Shown: piece by piece, positions 1 through 8,391 of the stretch
Layout: the number at the start of each line of letters is the position of its first letter
Numbering within the stretch: the stretch's first letter is position 1
Assembly (NCBI RefSeq): GCF_027213965.1
Contig: NZ_JAPWGX010000003.1
Span: forward strand, 310,001-374,000
Reading direction: 5' to 3'
Length of the DNA stretch: 64,000 nt
From: Maritalea porphyrae
Lineage (GTDB): Bacteria > Pseudomonadota > Alphaproteobacteria > Rhizobiales > Devosiaceae
Program-made: the position numbers and the translations under genes
Notes under the pieces: model-generated
The model's database searches: none
Told to the model about the DNA's origin: nothing
The model's input: only the letters and a program-made list of their open reading frames with translations

Positions 1-251
1 CAACCGCCAACAAATTCGCCTTTGACATATAGCTGAGGAATGGTTGGCCAATTTGTGTAGGCTTTGATGCCGTCGCGCAGTTCGTCGCTTTCGAGTACAT
101 TGGCAGATGCATATTCAACGCCAAGGTAGTTCAAGATTTGCACAACTTGGCCAGAAAAACCGCACTGTGGAAAATCTGGTGAGCCTTTCATGAACAAGAA
201 CACATCATTTTTCTTCACGTTGTCTTCGATGAATGCGTTGATATCGCTCAT
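1..251 (-). CDS. grxD: Monothiol glutaredoxin, Grx4/GrxD family (3' part cut by window edge)
   Basis: The 83 visible N-terminal residues run from an ATG at 251 to the window edge. They contain the monothiol CGFS active site at residues 30-33 and the glutathione-binding WPTIPQLYV segment near residues 68-76, both diagnostic of CGFS glutaredoxins. Family members bind a [2Fe-2S] cluster with glutathione, deliver clusters to apo-proteins and partner with BolA proteins in the cytoplasm. A bolA gene lies 1.7 kb upstream on the same strand, which fits, although two other genes now separate them. The C-terminus is outside the window, so full length cannot be checked. Confidence 0.95.
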   Translation of the reverse strand, partial: MSDINAFIEDNVKKNDVFLFMKGSPDFPQCGFSGQVVQILNYLGVEYASANVLESDELRDGIKAYTNWPTIPQLYVKGEFVGG

Positions 252-347
252 AATTTTGTCCTTTGGAAATCGTTAGTTTGGCCAAGCGAAAGCCACCCTT
301 CGCCTGCAAATGTGAAAGTGGTTGTCCACTATTTAGAATATCGACGC

Positions 348-1280
348 TCAATTGTCGAGAATAGTGATTTCACCTTTTGCTGATCTTGTTTGCAATTGCT
401 CAATGAAGGCGTCGATTGATTGTGGTGAATAGTCCAACAGTGTGCCAATTTTTCGTTCGCGTTTGATTGAGACGCCGGGCTCCTGCTGCGAGAGTTGTTC
501 GACAATCAGCTCAATCAATTTATGCATTCGTGGTTCTTCGCCCGGAAGATAGTAGAAAGCGGGTTCTGGCCAAGGCGTGGTTGCTGGCATGTGATCTTTT
601 GCGGCCTCATAGAAGTTTCGCGTATAGTCGTGCCAGACATACCGAACAAGCTCGCCATCGTCGACATGTTTGGCGAAAGCATCAACCGGTTCCATTTCGT
701 TGAACCAAGCGACGCGCTTTTTGCCGTCGAGCATAAGCTGAAGTTCACGACCTTCATGGGGACCAATCTCGTCGGAATATTCGATTGGCTCCGATTCCAT
801 GTCAAAGGCAGTAAGTTTAGCGCCGCCGCGAGTATCATGGGTGACCTCTTTGACCGTTTTGAAGCCAAATTGTTCGTAGAAGCCAACCGCAGGTGCGCTG
901 GAGTCAACGATCAGTTTTTCCGGCCGATTTTGCGTAATATTGGCAATTGCGCGTAAGGCTAGTTTATAACCAATGCCCCGGCCCTGGTGATCAGGATCGA
1001 CATAAAGGCCGCATACTTCATTGCCCTTGAACCCACAAAAGGCGAGGGGTTTGTCGTTTTCGTCAACAGCGATGATAAACTGCTCGCCGTTTTTTGCGCT
1101 CTTTGCGTAGCCTTCGCCAGTTAGGCCATGTGCCCAGCTTTCGCGCTGTGCCTGAGTATAGAACTCATCACTGGTTGCAAGAATTGCGCGACGGTGGAGC
1201 TCGGCCATGGCCGGGCCGTCTTCTTCATCCCACGAGCGGATAATGACGCCGTTGTCCCATGGGTTCATGATGTGCTTCAT
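348..1280 (-). CDS. GNAT-family N-acetyltransferase with a C-terminal extension
   Basis: This is a 310-residue protein. Residues about 12-165 form a GNAT domain: the acetyl-CoA pyrophosphate loop QGRGIG is at about 100-105, after a beta-strand reading GLYVDPDH, and FYEQFGF follows near 135. The last 140 residues are not GNAT; they include a segment resembling short C-terminal regions ending in a 'GxLLxYsxxxIdaFI' pattern that I cannot name. I chose the ATG at 1280 because it overlaps the stop of the upstream HAD gene as ATGA, a translational-coupling arrangement; an in-frame ATG at 1301 would add seven residues. The substrate is unknown. Together with the HAD gene it separates bolA from grxD. 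Confidence 0.8.
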   Translation of the reverse strand: MKHIMNPWDNGVIIRSWDEEDGPAMAELHRRAILATSDEFYTQAQRESWAHGLTGEGYAKSAKNGEQFIIAVDENDKPLAFCGFKGNEVCGLYVDPDHQGRGIGYKLALRAIANITQNRPEKLIVDSSAPAVGFYEQFGFKTVKEVTHDTRGGAKLTAFDMESEPIEYSDEIGPHEGRELQLMLDGKKRVAWFNEMEPVDAFAKHVDDGELVRYVWHDYTRNFYEAAKDHMPATTPWPEPAFYYLPGEEPRMHKLIELIVEQLSQQEPGVSIKRERKIGTLLDYSPQSIDAFIEQLQTRSAKGEITILDN

Positions 1281-1900
1281 TTCAGCTGCTCTTTGATCCA
1301 AGGGTGATTGAAGAAGTCATCTTCGGTCAAGAACATTGCGCCGTCCCAACCATGAATGTTAGCCGCATCGACATTCTTTTGCCCATCGTCAAAAAACAAT
1401 GGTGCTTGCGATTGGGGGCCGATTGCTTGATCAACTTGTTCAAAGAACTCTGCATCCGGCTTGGCGAATCCAAGTCTAGCTGCATAAAACATGTCGTCGA
1501 AAATATGATTCAGGCGCAGTTCTTTCCAAAGGTGGAATGCGCGCAAATGCTCTTGATTGGTGGCCAAATAGACTTTGGCTGCACCAGTGCGCTGCAAGCG
1601 TTTGATGCCGTCCAGCAGTTGCAAGTTTAGTGGCGTGTCGTTTTCAAACCAATAGGTGAGGAAATCCAGTGTATTGATTTTGGCACCGATGGTGGGCAAA
1701 AACGTGTCGAGTGCATCCACAATTGAACGGCGACCCCGGACAATTTCACCAAAATCCTTGCGGAAGAATTGATTGAAAGTGTCGCGATCAATACCGAAGT
1801 CCATTTCCATATGCGCGCTCCAATTTCGGCAACGGGCAGGATCTGGGTGAAACATCGAGTGGATGAGAACGCCATCCACATCAAATAGGACGGCACGCAC
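1277..1900 (-). CDS. HAD-superfamily hydrolase (subfamily IA-like phosphatase)
   Basis: The 207 residues carry all four HAD motifs: DVDG at 7-10 with nucleophile Asp7 and acid/base Asp9; LATNQ at 112-116 with Thr114; Lys147 in GFAKPD; and the acidic pair Asp171-Asp172 in FFDDGQKN. The segment between motifs I and II is helical, as in the subfamily IA cap. The protein is therefore expected to be an active Mg-dependent cytoplasmic phosphatase or related hydrolase; the substrate cannot be read from sequence. It starts six bases after the bolA stop and overlaps the acetyltransferase start by four bases, so the two are probably translated together. Confidence 0.85.
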   Translation of the reverse strand: MRAVLFDVDGVLIHSMFHPDPARCRNWSAHMEMDFGIDRDTFNQFFRKDFGEIVRGRRSIVDALDTFLPTIGAKINTLDFLTYWFENDTPLNLQLLDGIKRLQRTGAAKVYLATNQEHLRAFHLWKELRLNHIFDDMFYAARLGFAKPDAEFFEQVDQAIGPQSQAPLFFDDGQKNVDAANIHGWDGAMFLTEDDFFNHPWIKEQLK

Positions 1901-1906
1901 CGGAAA

Positions 1907-2137
1907 TTACTCCGGTGCGTTTGTTTTAAGGGCGAGCGCATGCAGCGAGCCATCGTCTAGGACAGACTTAAGTGCCGCATTGACCATTTGGTGTTGTTGC
2001 ACACGGGTTTTGCCTTTGAATGCTTCAGCTACCACTGTTGCTGTATAGTGGTGACCATCGTCCGTTTCTGCATGCACTTTTGCATCTGGAATTGCGGTTA
2101 GGATCAAGCGTTCGATTTCTGCGGTGCCAATAGACAT
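1907..2137 (-). CDS. bolA: BolA-family protein
   Basis: The 76-residue protein has the BolA fold signature: an N-terminal helix starting IERLIL, then a HYTATVVAEAFKGKTRVQQHQMV-type stretch (about residues 29-51) that carries the conserved FxGkxrvqqHqmV pattern and the likely cluster-ligand histidines, then ALALKT near the end. BolA proteins form [2Fe-2S]-bridged heterodimers with CGFS glutaredoxins and act in iron-sulfur trafficking or iron sensing. The location 35 bases after purL and upstream of grxD on the same strand is the usual alphaproteobacterial context. Start ATG at 2137. Confidence 0.9.
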   Translation of the reverse strand: MSIGTAEIERLILTAIPDAKVHAETDDGHHYTATVVAEAFKGKTRVQQHQMVNAALKSVLDDGSLHALALKTNAPE

Positions 2138-2172
2138 ATAAGTGCCAATTCTTTTTTGGTTGGGCGAAGCGG

Positions 2173-4380
2173 CTATTCGGCCGCTTCCGCTGCCATATAG
2201 TTAGGGAACCAGCTTTCATTCGCCGCACGCATATCAGTTACTTTCAAGCTTATCGCATCGCCAAGTTGAAGTGTTTCACCACCAACAGTACCCAGTTTGG
2301 CAATGGAAACACTTTGCTCAGACGCGCGCGCCAGAATTGAGTCGATATTAGCAGAATTTGCCGTAATGCAATAGCGGGCTTGGTCTTCTCCAAACAAGTT
2401 TTGTAGATCAGTCGCCACGCCGACTTTAGCACCAATATCACCAGCAATTGCCATTTCCGCCAGTGCAACGGCCAAGCCGCCATCTGACAGGTCATGAGAT
2501 GCAGTGAGCAATTCATCGTCGATCAAGCCGCGAACGAACGCGCCATTTTTGGCCTCTTCTTCCAAATCGACGGTTGGCGCATCGCCTTCGATGCGATCAA
2601 GGCAATCGCGCAAGAATGCGGACTGGCCCAGATGTGTGCCTTTTTTGCCAACCAAAAGAATCACATCGCCTTCGTTCTTGAAGCTTTGAGTCATCATTTT
2701 TGACCAATCAGCCATCAGACCCACGCCGCCAATAGCGGGGGTGGGCAAAATGCCAATGCCGTTGGTTTCATTGTAAAGTGACACGTTGCCAGAAACGATT
2801 GGGAAGTCGAGCGCACGACATGCATCGCCAATGCCAAGAATGGATTGGGCGAATTGTTCCATGATTTCAGGCTTCTCAGGATTGCCGAAATTAAGGTTGT
2901 CGGTGGAAGCCAAAGGTAGAGCCCCAACTGCTGATAGGTTGCGCCAGCATTCCGCAACGGCTTGCTTGCCGCCTTCGCGAGGGTTGGCTTCGCAATAGCG
3001 AGGGGTTACGTCGACTGAAAAGGCGAGGGCCTTTTTGCCGTCAGCGCCTTCAACGCGCACAACACCTGCGTCACCGCCGGGCAGTTGCACCGAATTACCT
3101 TGGATTAGTGTGTCATATTGTTCCCAAACCCAGCGACGTGACGCGCCATTTGCATTGCCGATTAGGGTCATCAATGCTTTGGTTGGGTCAAAGTCAGCAG
3201 GAATATCACCTAGCGCAGGAGGCGCAGGGTATTCAGAACGAGGGCGATCATACTCTGGCGCTTCATCGCCGAGATCCTTAATTGGCAGGTTCGCGACTTC
3301 AATGCCGTTATGAATGCAACGGAAGCGCAAGTCAGCTGTGGTCTTACCCACGATAGCGAAGTCCAATTCCCATTTCTTAAAGACCGCTTGGGCTTCTTCT
3401 TCTTTGTTTGGGTCGAGTACCATCAACATGCGCTCTTGGCTTTCTGACAGCATCATTTCGTATGGTGTCATGTGCTCTTCGCGTACTGGCACGTCATTGA
3501 GGTTCAATTCAACGCCCAAATTGCCTTGTGCGCCCATTTCAACCGCTGAACAAGTAAGACCTGCTGCGCCCATATCTTGAATGGCAATAACAGCGCCTGT
3601 GGCCATGAGTTCAAGGCAAGCTTCAAGCAAGCACTTTTCGGTGAAAGGATCTCCTACTTGAACGGTAGGGCGTTTCTCGTCGATGTCATCGCCAAACTCG
3701 GCAGATGCCATTGTTGCGCCGCCAACGCCATCACGTCCAGTTTTCGCGCCTAAATATACGATGGGCAAGCCAACACCTTTGGCTGCACACAAGAAGATCT
3801 TATCAGTATCCAACAGGCCAGCCGCAAATGCGTTTACAAGGATGTTGCCGTTGTAGCGCGCGTCGAATTCAACTTCACCGCCAACCGTTGGGACGCCAAA
3901 TGAGTTGCCGTATCCACCAACACCTTCAACAACGCCTGAAACAAGGTGACGTGTTTTTTCGTGTTCTGGTGCACCAAACCGCAAAGCATTCATTGCAGCG
4001 ATTGGTCGCGCTCCCATAGTGAAAACGTCGCGCAAAATGCCGCCAACGCCCGTCGCTGCACCTTGGTAAGGCTCGATGAAAGAAGGGTGGTTGTGGCTTT
4101 CCATTTTGAACACCACAGCTTGGCCATCACCAATGTCGACTACGCCAGCGTTTTCACCCGGCCCGTGGATCACCCGCTCGCCTTTTGTGGGCAATGTTTT
4201 AAGCCAAAGTTTGGATGACTTATACGAGCAATGCTCGTTCCACATGGCTGAGAATATGCCCAACTCAGTATAAGTTGGTTCACGGCCAATCAGTTCGAGA
4301 ATTTTGGCATATTCCTCGTCGTTAATGCCGTGCGATGCAATCAGTTCTTTGGTGATTTCGATGTCTTGGTTCTTCAACAT
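2173..4380 (-). CDS. purL: Phosphoribosylformylglycinamidine synthase, large subunit PurL (small-PurL type)
   Basis: The 735-residue protein matches the length of the small PurL that works with separate PurS and PurQ subunits. It converts FGAR to FGAM using ATP and ammonia delivered from PurQ, the fourth step of de novo purine synthesis. [10 protein letters not shown] at 47-56 contains the catalytic His50 region; a glycine-rich ATP-binding segment [20 protein letters not shown]-like lies near 94-113, and an AIR synthase C-domain signature [16 protein letters not shown] lies near the C-terminus. The start ATG directly follows the purQ stop codon, so purQ and purL are likely translated as a coupled pair. 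Confidence 0.97.
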   Translation of the reverse strand: MLKNQDIEITKELIASHGINDEEYAKILELIGREPTYTELGIFSAMWNEHCSYKSSKLWLKTLPTKGERVIHGPGENAGVVDIGDGQAVVFKMESHNHPSFIEPYQGAATGVGGILRDVFTMGARPIAAMNALRFGAPEHEKTRHLVSGVVEGVGGYGNSFGVPTVGGEVEFDARYNGNILVNAFAAGLLDTDKIFLCAAKGVGLPIVYLGAKTGRDGVGGATMASAEFGDDIDEKRPTVQVGDPFTEKCLLEACLELMATGAVIAIQDMGAAGLTCSAVEMGAQGNLGVELNLNDVPVREEHMTPYEMMLSESQERMLMVLDPNKEEEAQAVFKKWELDFAIVGKTTADLRFRCIHNGIEVANLPIKDLGDEAPEYDRPRSEYPAPPALGDIPADFDPTKALMTLIGNANGASRRWVWEQYDTLIQGNSVQLPGGDAGVVRVEGADGKKALAFSVDVTPRYCEANPREGGKQAVAECWRNLSAVGALPLASTDNLNFGNPEKPEIMEQFAQSILGIGDACRALDFPIVSGNVSLYNETNGIGILPTPAIGGVGLMADWSKMMTQSFKNEGDVILLVGKKGTHLGQSAFLRDCLDRIEGDAPTVDLEEEAKNGAFVRGLIDDELLTASHDLSDGGLAVALAEMAIAGDIGAKVGVATDLQNLFGEDQARYCITANSANIDSILARASEQSVSIAKLGTVGGETLQLGDAISLKVTDMRAANESWFPNYMAAEAAE

Positions 4381-5070
4381 TTACGCCACCGCTTTCACAA
4401 GGCTTTCAAAGATCATGCGGCCTTGGATGCCGCCGTGCGCTTTTTCGATCAGGTTTTCAGGGTGAGGCATCATGCCCAGCACGTTGCCGCGTTTGTTTAA
4501 GATGCCAGCAATATTGTCGATGGAGCCATTCGGGTTTGCGGCCAAATCAGTGTTGCCGTTTTGGTCGCAATAGCGGAATGCAATCCGGTCATTGTCTTGC
4601 AGGTCTTTAAGACCATCTGGATCGATGGTGTAATTGCCATCATGGTGGGCGATCGGGCAAGGCACAACGGGGGAGTTGGCGTATTCGCTTGTGAAGGCGC
4701 TGGTTGTGTTTTCTGCTTTAAGATGAATCGTTTTGCACAAAAACTTCAAGTCACGATTGCGCATAAGAGCGCCGGGCAAGAGCCCCGCTTCCGTGAGGAT
4801 TTGGAAGCCGTTGCACACACCCAGTGTTAGGCCGCCAGCGTCGGCATGTTTTTTAACCGCAGCAAGGGCGGGTGAGCGCGCAGCAATTGCCCCGGCGCGC
4901 AAATAATCTCCATATGAGAAACCGCCCGGAATAACAACGAGGTCAACCTTTGGTAATTCCGCATCACCATGCCAAATTGCGTGTGGTTTATGACCGGTAA
5001 TTTTCTCTAATGCGGTTAGCATATCCCGGTCACGATTTAGACCGGGGAAAAGAATCACAGCTGATTTCAT
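4381..5070 (-). CDS. purQ: Phosphoribosylformylglycinamidine synthase, glutaminase subunit PurQ
   Basis: This 229-residue class I glutamine amidotransferase supplies ammonia to PurL. The nucleophile Cys86 sits in [10 protein letters not shown], and the other triad members are His203 and Glu205 in [14 protein letters not shown] at the N-terminus and the [12 protein letters not shown] oxyanion region are typical of PurQ. Its stop abuts the purL start. Normally purS would lie directly upstream; here an acyltransferase gene and a bidirectional terminator intervene, so purQ-purL probably need a promoter in the 5071-5190 interval. Confidence 0.96.
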   Translation of the reverse strand: MKSAVILFPGLNRDRDMLTALEKITGHKPHAIWHGDAELPKVDLVVIPGGFSYGDYLRAGAIAARSPALAAVKKHADAGGLTLGVCNGFQILTEAGLLPGALMRNRDLKFLCKTIHLKAENTTSAFTSEYANSPVVPCPIAHHDGNYTIDPDGLKDLQDNDRIAFRYCDQNGNTDLAANPNGSIDNIAGILNKRGNVLGMMPHPENLIEKAHGGIQGRMIFESLVKAVA

Positions 5071-5189
5071 GTTCAGTCCCCATTGGGTGTTGAGTGCTGG
5101 ATCGAAGTCTTAGCGACAAGTTTGGTGGCCATCGTGTCTGGGCCACGGATATTTGCCTTTCTTTGACGGAATTTCAGCCTAAAAAGCAA

Positions 5190-5221
5190 GAGGCCCAGCG
5201 GTGTGCTGAGCCTCTTTTTTT
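5190..5221. terminator. Intrinsic terminator downstream of the acyltransferase gene
   Basis: A GAGGCCCAGC arm (5190-5199) pairs with GCTGAGCCTC (5205-5214), mostly perfectly, around a GGTGT loop. Read on the minus strand, the hairpin lies just after the stop of the acyltransferase gene and is followed by TTGCTTTTT; on the plus strand it is followed by seven Ts. It should end transcription arriving from purC/purS and the acyltransferase before purQ. Confidence 0.8.
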
Positions 5222-5246
5222 GAGTTTATGACGATTTCTTGATCGC

Positions 5247-6326
5247 TTATTCCGCTGGGGTGCCATATTTGATTGGATGGTCAGTTTTTTTGCTGTCGTT
5301 GAGCCAGGTCGCCCACGTTGGTCGAGTAAACAAAAAACGTCCAAAACCGAGCTTTTCGATCATCCAATATCCGAAAAGCGGCAGCAGAATTGCGATCAGC
5401 ATTGTTATGATGGTGAGCAAAGTTGTGTCGCTGATCAGATCAAGTTTGATCAATACGAGACGACTGAAGGTAAGCGGCAGCGCAAATGCCACATAAATCA
5501 CGAGAGATCGTTTGCCGATGAAGCGCAACCATCCCATCCAATTCACAAGTGACAGCATTCCCGCGGCAACGCACAAGGCAACAGAGCCTATAAGGGCAAG
5601 GGCAAACCGAATAGCAGGTGTTTCTGCCAAACCCATTGTGAAGTGACCTGGCTCTGCGACAAATCCAGGTGTGAACACAAGATACCCATTTAGCAATGCC
5701 CATAGAGATAGACCAGCTATTGCTGCAGTTGGGGCTGACATTGCTTTGTCAACGAGCTTAAAGATCCAAGGTGCAAAAGCATAGCCGGCATAAAAGAACA
5801 CAAAATACTCCGCAAATTGGTCAAGCGCGTAGCTGGCTGTGTGGATTTGAGCCATTGAAGCTGCGCCTGCAACTGCAAGAACCGCCCAATGTGGAACTCG
5901 CAGTTCTTTGAGCACTTTTGCTGCAACCCCGGTAAGGGCGAGCACGTAGATGAACCAAAGTACGCCGTAGGGCTGAATTACCGCCCAAGCTAGATATTCA
6001 AGCGCAGTGAGGGGATCAGCGGTAGCCAAACCTACTTTTACTACGATGTGAATAATTGCCCACAATGCGTAGAAATAGAGATAATGCACAACACGACGGT
6101 CAGTGAATTTTGCCCATGGACGATTGATAACATTGGCAAGGAAAAGGCCGGAGATCAAAAAGAACTCGGGCATTCTGAACGGTGTTGCATATCCAATAAG
6201 ATAATGCAGAGCACCCACATTGCCTGTCGCTTCGCCCGCTCCGTTGGTTGCGTAAAGCATGACCACCAACAAAATTGATAGGCCCTTTGCCATATCAACC
6301 CAATCTAGTCGTTTGATTTCATTCAT
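5247..6326 (-). CDS. Acyltransferase family 3 integral membrane protein
   Basis: The 359-residue protein is dominated by about ten hydrophobic segments and opens with KRLDWVDMAKGLSILLVV, the typical start of acyltransferase-3 proteins (OatA, NodX and OpgC relatives), which O-acylate extracellular or membrane-linked sugars. The FFLISGLFLA segment near residue 61 is also family-like. The usual catalytic histidine of the first loop (RxxxxxxVxxxH) is not obvious here: the matching region reads LLVVMLYATNG, so activity or subtype is uncertain. The ATG at 6326 was chosen because GAGGAG lies seven bases upstream; an in-frame TTG further up overlaps that site. It interrupts the purS-purQ order. Confidence 0.8.
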   Translation of the reverse strand: MNEIKRLDWVDMAKGLSILLVVMLYATNGAGEATGNVGALHYLIGYATPFRMPEFFLISGLFLANVINRPWAKFTDRRVVHYLYFYALWAIIHIVVKVGLATADPLTALEYLAWAVIQPYGVLWFIYVLALTGVAAKVLKELRVPHWAVLAVAGAASMAQIHTASYALDQFAEYFVFFYAGYAFAPWIFKLVDKAMSAPTAAIAGLSLWALLNGYLVFTPGFVAEPGHFTMGLAETPAIRFALALIGSVALCVAAGMLSLVNWMGWLRFIGKRSLVIYVAFALPLTFSRLVLIKLDLISDTTLLTIITMLIAILLPLFGYWMIEKLGFGRFLFTRPTWATWLNDSKKTDHPIKYGTPAE

Positions 6327-6484
6327 CGTCACGCTCCTCAATACACATGCGTTGCAGCGAATTTACCAGATATTAACGACGAGAGCGATCACGAGAACGA
6401 GAGGAGTGAGGATTTCGAAAGGTTTGATTAACTGTTAATATTAATGCGTAAAGTTCTATTGTTTTGGCATTCGGACTTGGCCGC

Positions 6485-6568
6485 TTAAGCGGGCAATGTG
6501 CCGTAGGCTGCAACGAACAAACCCATAGCGATAAAAAACATCAGCGACAACGAAACAGATTTTAACAT
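6485..6568 (-). CDS. Putative 27-residue single-pass membrane microprotein
   Basis: A short reading frame starts at ATG 6568 and stops at TAA 6485-6487. The predicted peptide begins MLKSVSLSL, continues with an uninterrupted hydrophobic stretch (MFFIAMGLFVAAYG) and ends in TLPA, so it could span the membrane once with its basic residue inside. A TTGGAG ribosome-binding sequence lies five bases before the start. It lies in the 320-base interval between purS and the acyltransferase gene, on the same strand as both. Its stop codon is inside a 12-bp palindrome (6481-6492), and a perfect 24-bp palindrome lies just upstream. No homology is known to me; support is the start site, the spacing and the hydrophobic pattern. 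Confidence 0.5.
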   Translation of the reverse strand: MLKSVSLSLMFFIAMGLFVAAYGTLPA

Positions 6569-6581
6569 AACAACTCCAAGA

Positions 6582-6605
6582 GGCTCAAAACATATGTTTT
6601 GAGCC
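6582..6605. repeat. Perfect 24-bp palindrome between purS and the tiny membrane ORF
   Basis: The left half reads GGCTCAAAACAT and the right half is its exact reverse complement. As RNA it would form a ten-pair stem with a four-base loop. It has no adjacent T-run in either direction, so it is a poor intrinsic terminator. It lies 14-37 bases upstream of the 27-residue ORF start and 57 bases after the purS stop. It may be an operator, a processing hairpin or a translation-controlling stem; the sequence alone does not decide. Confidence 0.75.
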
Positions 6606-6661
6606 CAAAATTCGTAAAACTAGCGGGTGAAATTTGTGGGCACATGCCCAAAACGGATCGA

Positions 6662-6904
6662 TTAGTCGTGTAACTCGATCGTGTAGTTTTCAATCACTGT
6701 ATTGGCCAACAGCTTCTCGCACATTTTGGCTATTTCAGCTTTTGCTTCTTCTTTCGAATTTGCATTGACTTTTAGATCGAATATTTTGCCCTGGCGCACG
6801 GCGTCAACGCCTTCAAAACCAAGACTACCTAATGCGCCTTCGATTGCTTTGCCTTGTGGATCAAGGACGCCGTTCTTCAATGTAACGAACACACGTGCAT
6901 TCAT
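6662..6904 (-). CDS. purS: Phosphoribosylformylglycinamidine synthase, PurS subunit
   Basis: This 80-residue protein has the PurS signature VTLKNGVLDPQGKAIEGAL at its N-terminus and a short alpha/beta sandwich ending in YTIEL. PurS bridges PurQ and PurL in the FGAM synthase complex. I chose the ATG at 6904 because PurS proteins begin a few residues before the VTLKNGV motif; an in-frame ATG at 6916 would add four residues and has no better ribosome-binding site. It follows purC by about 35 bases, so the two are likely cotranscribed. Confidence 0.93.
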   Translation of the reverse strand: MNARVFVTLKNGVLDPQGKAIEGALGSLGFEGVDAVRQGKIFDLKVNANSKEEAKAEIAKMCEKLLANTVIENYTIELHD

Positions 6905-6939
6905 AATTCTAACCATTCATTTATTGGCCGTGTGGCCGT

Positions 6940-7704
6940 TTATTTTACCAAGCGCGGGCCAGTAGTCAGCGCGTTCTCTGCTTCTACCAAAATGCCTAGA
7001 CGTTGCGCAACTTCACGATAACTATCGACCAAGCTGCCCAAATCTTGACGGAATACGTCTTTGTCTAGTTTTCTTTGGGTTTTTGCATCCCATAAGCGAC
7101 AGTTGTCCGGCGAGATTTCGTCAGCCAAGACAATGCGCATGGTGTCTTCTTGATACAGGCGGCCGCATTCGATTTTGAAATCGACCAATTGGATGCCTGC
7201 ACCCATAAAAAGACCGGAGAGGAAATCATTTATCCGCACAGCCAATGTCATGATGTCATCAAGTTCTTGAGGATTGGCCCAACCAAAAGCCGTGATGTGC
7301 TCTTCGGACACAATAGGGTCGTTCAACGCGTCATCTTTGTAATAGAACTCGATGATTGAACGGGGAAGTCGGGTGCCAGATTCAAGACCAAGACGTGGGC
7401 AAATAGAGCCTGCTGCAATGTTGCGGACAACCACCTCAATCGGGATAATCTCTACTTCACGGATCAACTGCTCGCGCATGTTCATGCGTCGCACGAAATG
7501 GGTTGGAATGCCCAATTCGTTCAATTTTGTGAAGATATATTCTGAAATTCGATTGTTCAGAACGCCTTTGCCTTCGATGACTTCATGCTTGGCGCCATTG
7601 CCCGCAGTTGCGTCGTCTTTGAAGTGTTGTACTAAAGTGCCCGGTTCTGGACCCTCATAAAGGGTTTTGGCCTTGCCTTCGTAAATTTTGCGGCGACGGT
7701 TCAT
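6940..7704 (-). CDS. purC: Phosphoribosylaminoimidazole-succinocarboxamide synthase (SAICAR synthetase)
   Basis: The 254-residue protein converts CAIR, aspartate and ATP to SAICAR in purine synthesis. It begins with the family hallmark [13 protein letters not shown] and holds the [24 protein letters not shown] and [10 protein letters not shown] motifs that bind ATP and substrate. The ATG at 7704 is preceded by GGGGA five bases upstream and gives the standard length; a longer reading frame to 7839 starts inside the intergenic region and has no family similarity. It heads the minus-strand purine run. Confidence 0.96.
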   Translation of the reverse strand: MNRRRKIYEGKAKTLYEGPEPGTLVQHFKDDATAGNGAKHEVIEGKGVLNNRISEYIFTKLNELGIPTHFVRRMNMREQLIREVEIIPIEVVVRNIAAGSICPRLGLESGTRLPRSIIEFYYKDDALNDPIVSEEHITAFGWANPQELDDIMTLAVRINDFLSGLFMGAGIQLVDFKIECGRLYQEDTMRIVLADEISPDNCRLWDAKTQRKLDKDVFRQDLGSLVDSYREVAQRLGILVEAENALTTGPRLVK

Positions 7705-7892
7705 CTTGTTCCCCGTGATTCTGAACTGGATAAAAGCTTTCGCGGGCTTCATGCGCCTTTTTGGGCTAAAAAAGCAAGCAATTTGTGTGGTATTTGTGGC
7801 GCAAATCTCCTTTGTCCCGGAATAATTGACCCCAATCAACGCGGAAATGCCCGATTCCCGTTCTAATGTGCTTGATAATGGGCAAAGTATCG

Positions 7893-7921
7893 TTGATTTA
7901 TTCGCCCAATCACACTATCTC
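7893..7921 (+). promoter_or_regulatory. Possible sigma-70-type promoter for the ATPase zeta-inhibitor gene
   Basis: TTGATT (7893-7898) and TATCTC (7916-7921) are separated by 17 bases in the divergent interval between purC and the plus-strand DUF1476 gene. The spacing is ideal and the elements are moderate matches. No other candidate in the interval looked better. Confidence 0.4.
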
Positions 7922-7971
7922 GTTGGTGAAGAGGCCAAAGGGCTCAACCCTTTTTAAGTGGAGACGAACAT

Positions 7972-8298
7972 ATGTCCGGTTTTAAAGATCGCGAAAAGGC
8001 TGCAGAAGCGAAGTTTGTGCACGACGAAGCGACGAAATTCAAAATTGAAGCGCGCCGTAACAAGATTTTGGGTCAATGGGCCGCGGAGCAATTGGGCATC
8101 ACAGCTGCATCTGAAATTGAGACATATGTGGGTGAAGTCATCGCATCTGATTTTGAAGAAGCAGGCGATGAAGACGTTTTCCGCAAAATCCGCGCTGATT
8201 TTGACGCCAAAGGCGTAACAATTTCGGATGATGATTTGCATGGCAAAATGCGTACGCTCTATGCGGAAGTTGCGCAGACATTTGAAACAAAAGACTAA
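7972..8298 (+). CDS. DUF1476 protein, F1-ATPase zeta-subunit (inhibitor) family
   Basis: The 108 residues open with FKDREKAAEAKFVHDEATKF, the N-terminal signature of the DUF1476 family, whose Paracoccus member is the zeta subunit that inhibits the F1-ATPase in alphaproteobacteria. The rest is predicted to be an acidic four-helix bundle. The N-terminal segment is the inhibitory part in Paracoccus; in free-living Hyphomicrobiales the inhibitory strength of homologs is reported to vary, so full inhibition should not be assumed. GGAG lies eight bases before the ATG, and a strong terminator follows the stop. The position beside purC is common in this lineage. Confidence 0.9.
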   Translation: MSGFKDREKAAEAKFVHDEATKFKIEARRNKILGQWAAEQLGITAASEIETYVGEVIASDFEEAGDEDVFRKIRADFDAKGVTISDDDLHGKMRTLYAEVAQTFETKD

Positions 8299-8318
8299 GC
8301 ATCATAGTCTTGATTTTG

Positions 8319-8348
8319 AACGGCCCTGCATTTGTGGGGCCGTTTTTC
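8319..8348 (+). terminator. Intrinsic terminator after the DUF1476 gene
   Basis: AACGGCCC (8319-8326) pairs with GGGCCGTT (8337-8344) around a ten-base loop, followed by a T-run. It lies 20 bases after the DUF1476 stop and overlaps any very early start of the next gene. Confidence 0.85.
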
Positions 8349-8391
8349 TTTGCCTTTTTATATGGGCTGTGATGACATCTCCAAAAAACGA

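Noticed and set aside
495-956. 153-codon plus-strand ORF opposite the acetyltransferase gene
   Set aside because: Antisense shadow; the opposite strand has a clear GNAT domain and no promoter or ribosome-binding site supports this frame.
3705-4019. Plus-strand ORF opposite purL
   Set aside because: Antisense frame of purL; arginine/histidine-rich low-complexity translation without motif.
7705-7839. N-terminal extension of purC
   Set aside because: The extension is unlike PurC and the internal ATG at 7704 has a strong ribosome-binding site and gives the standard length.
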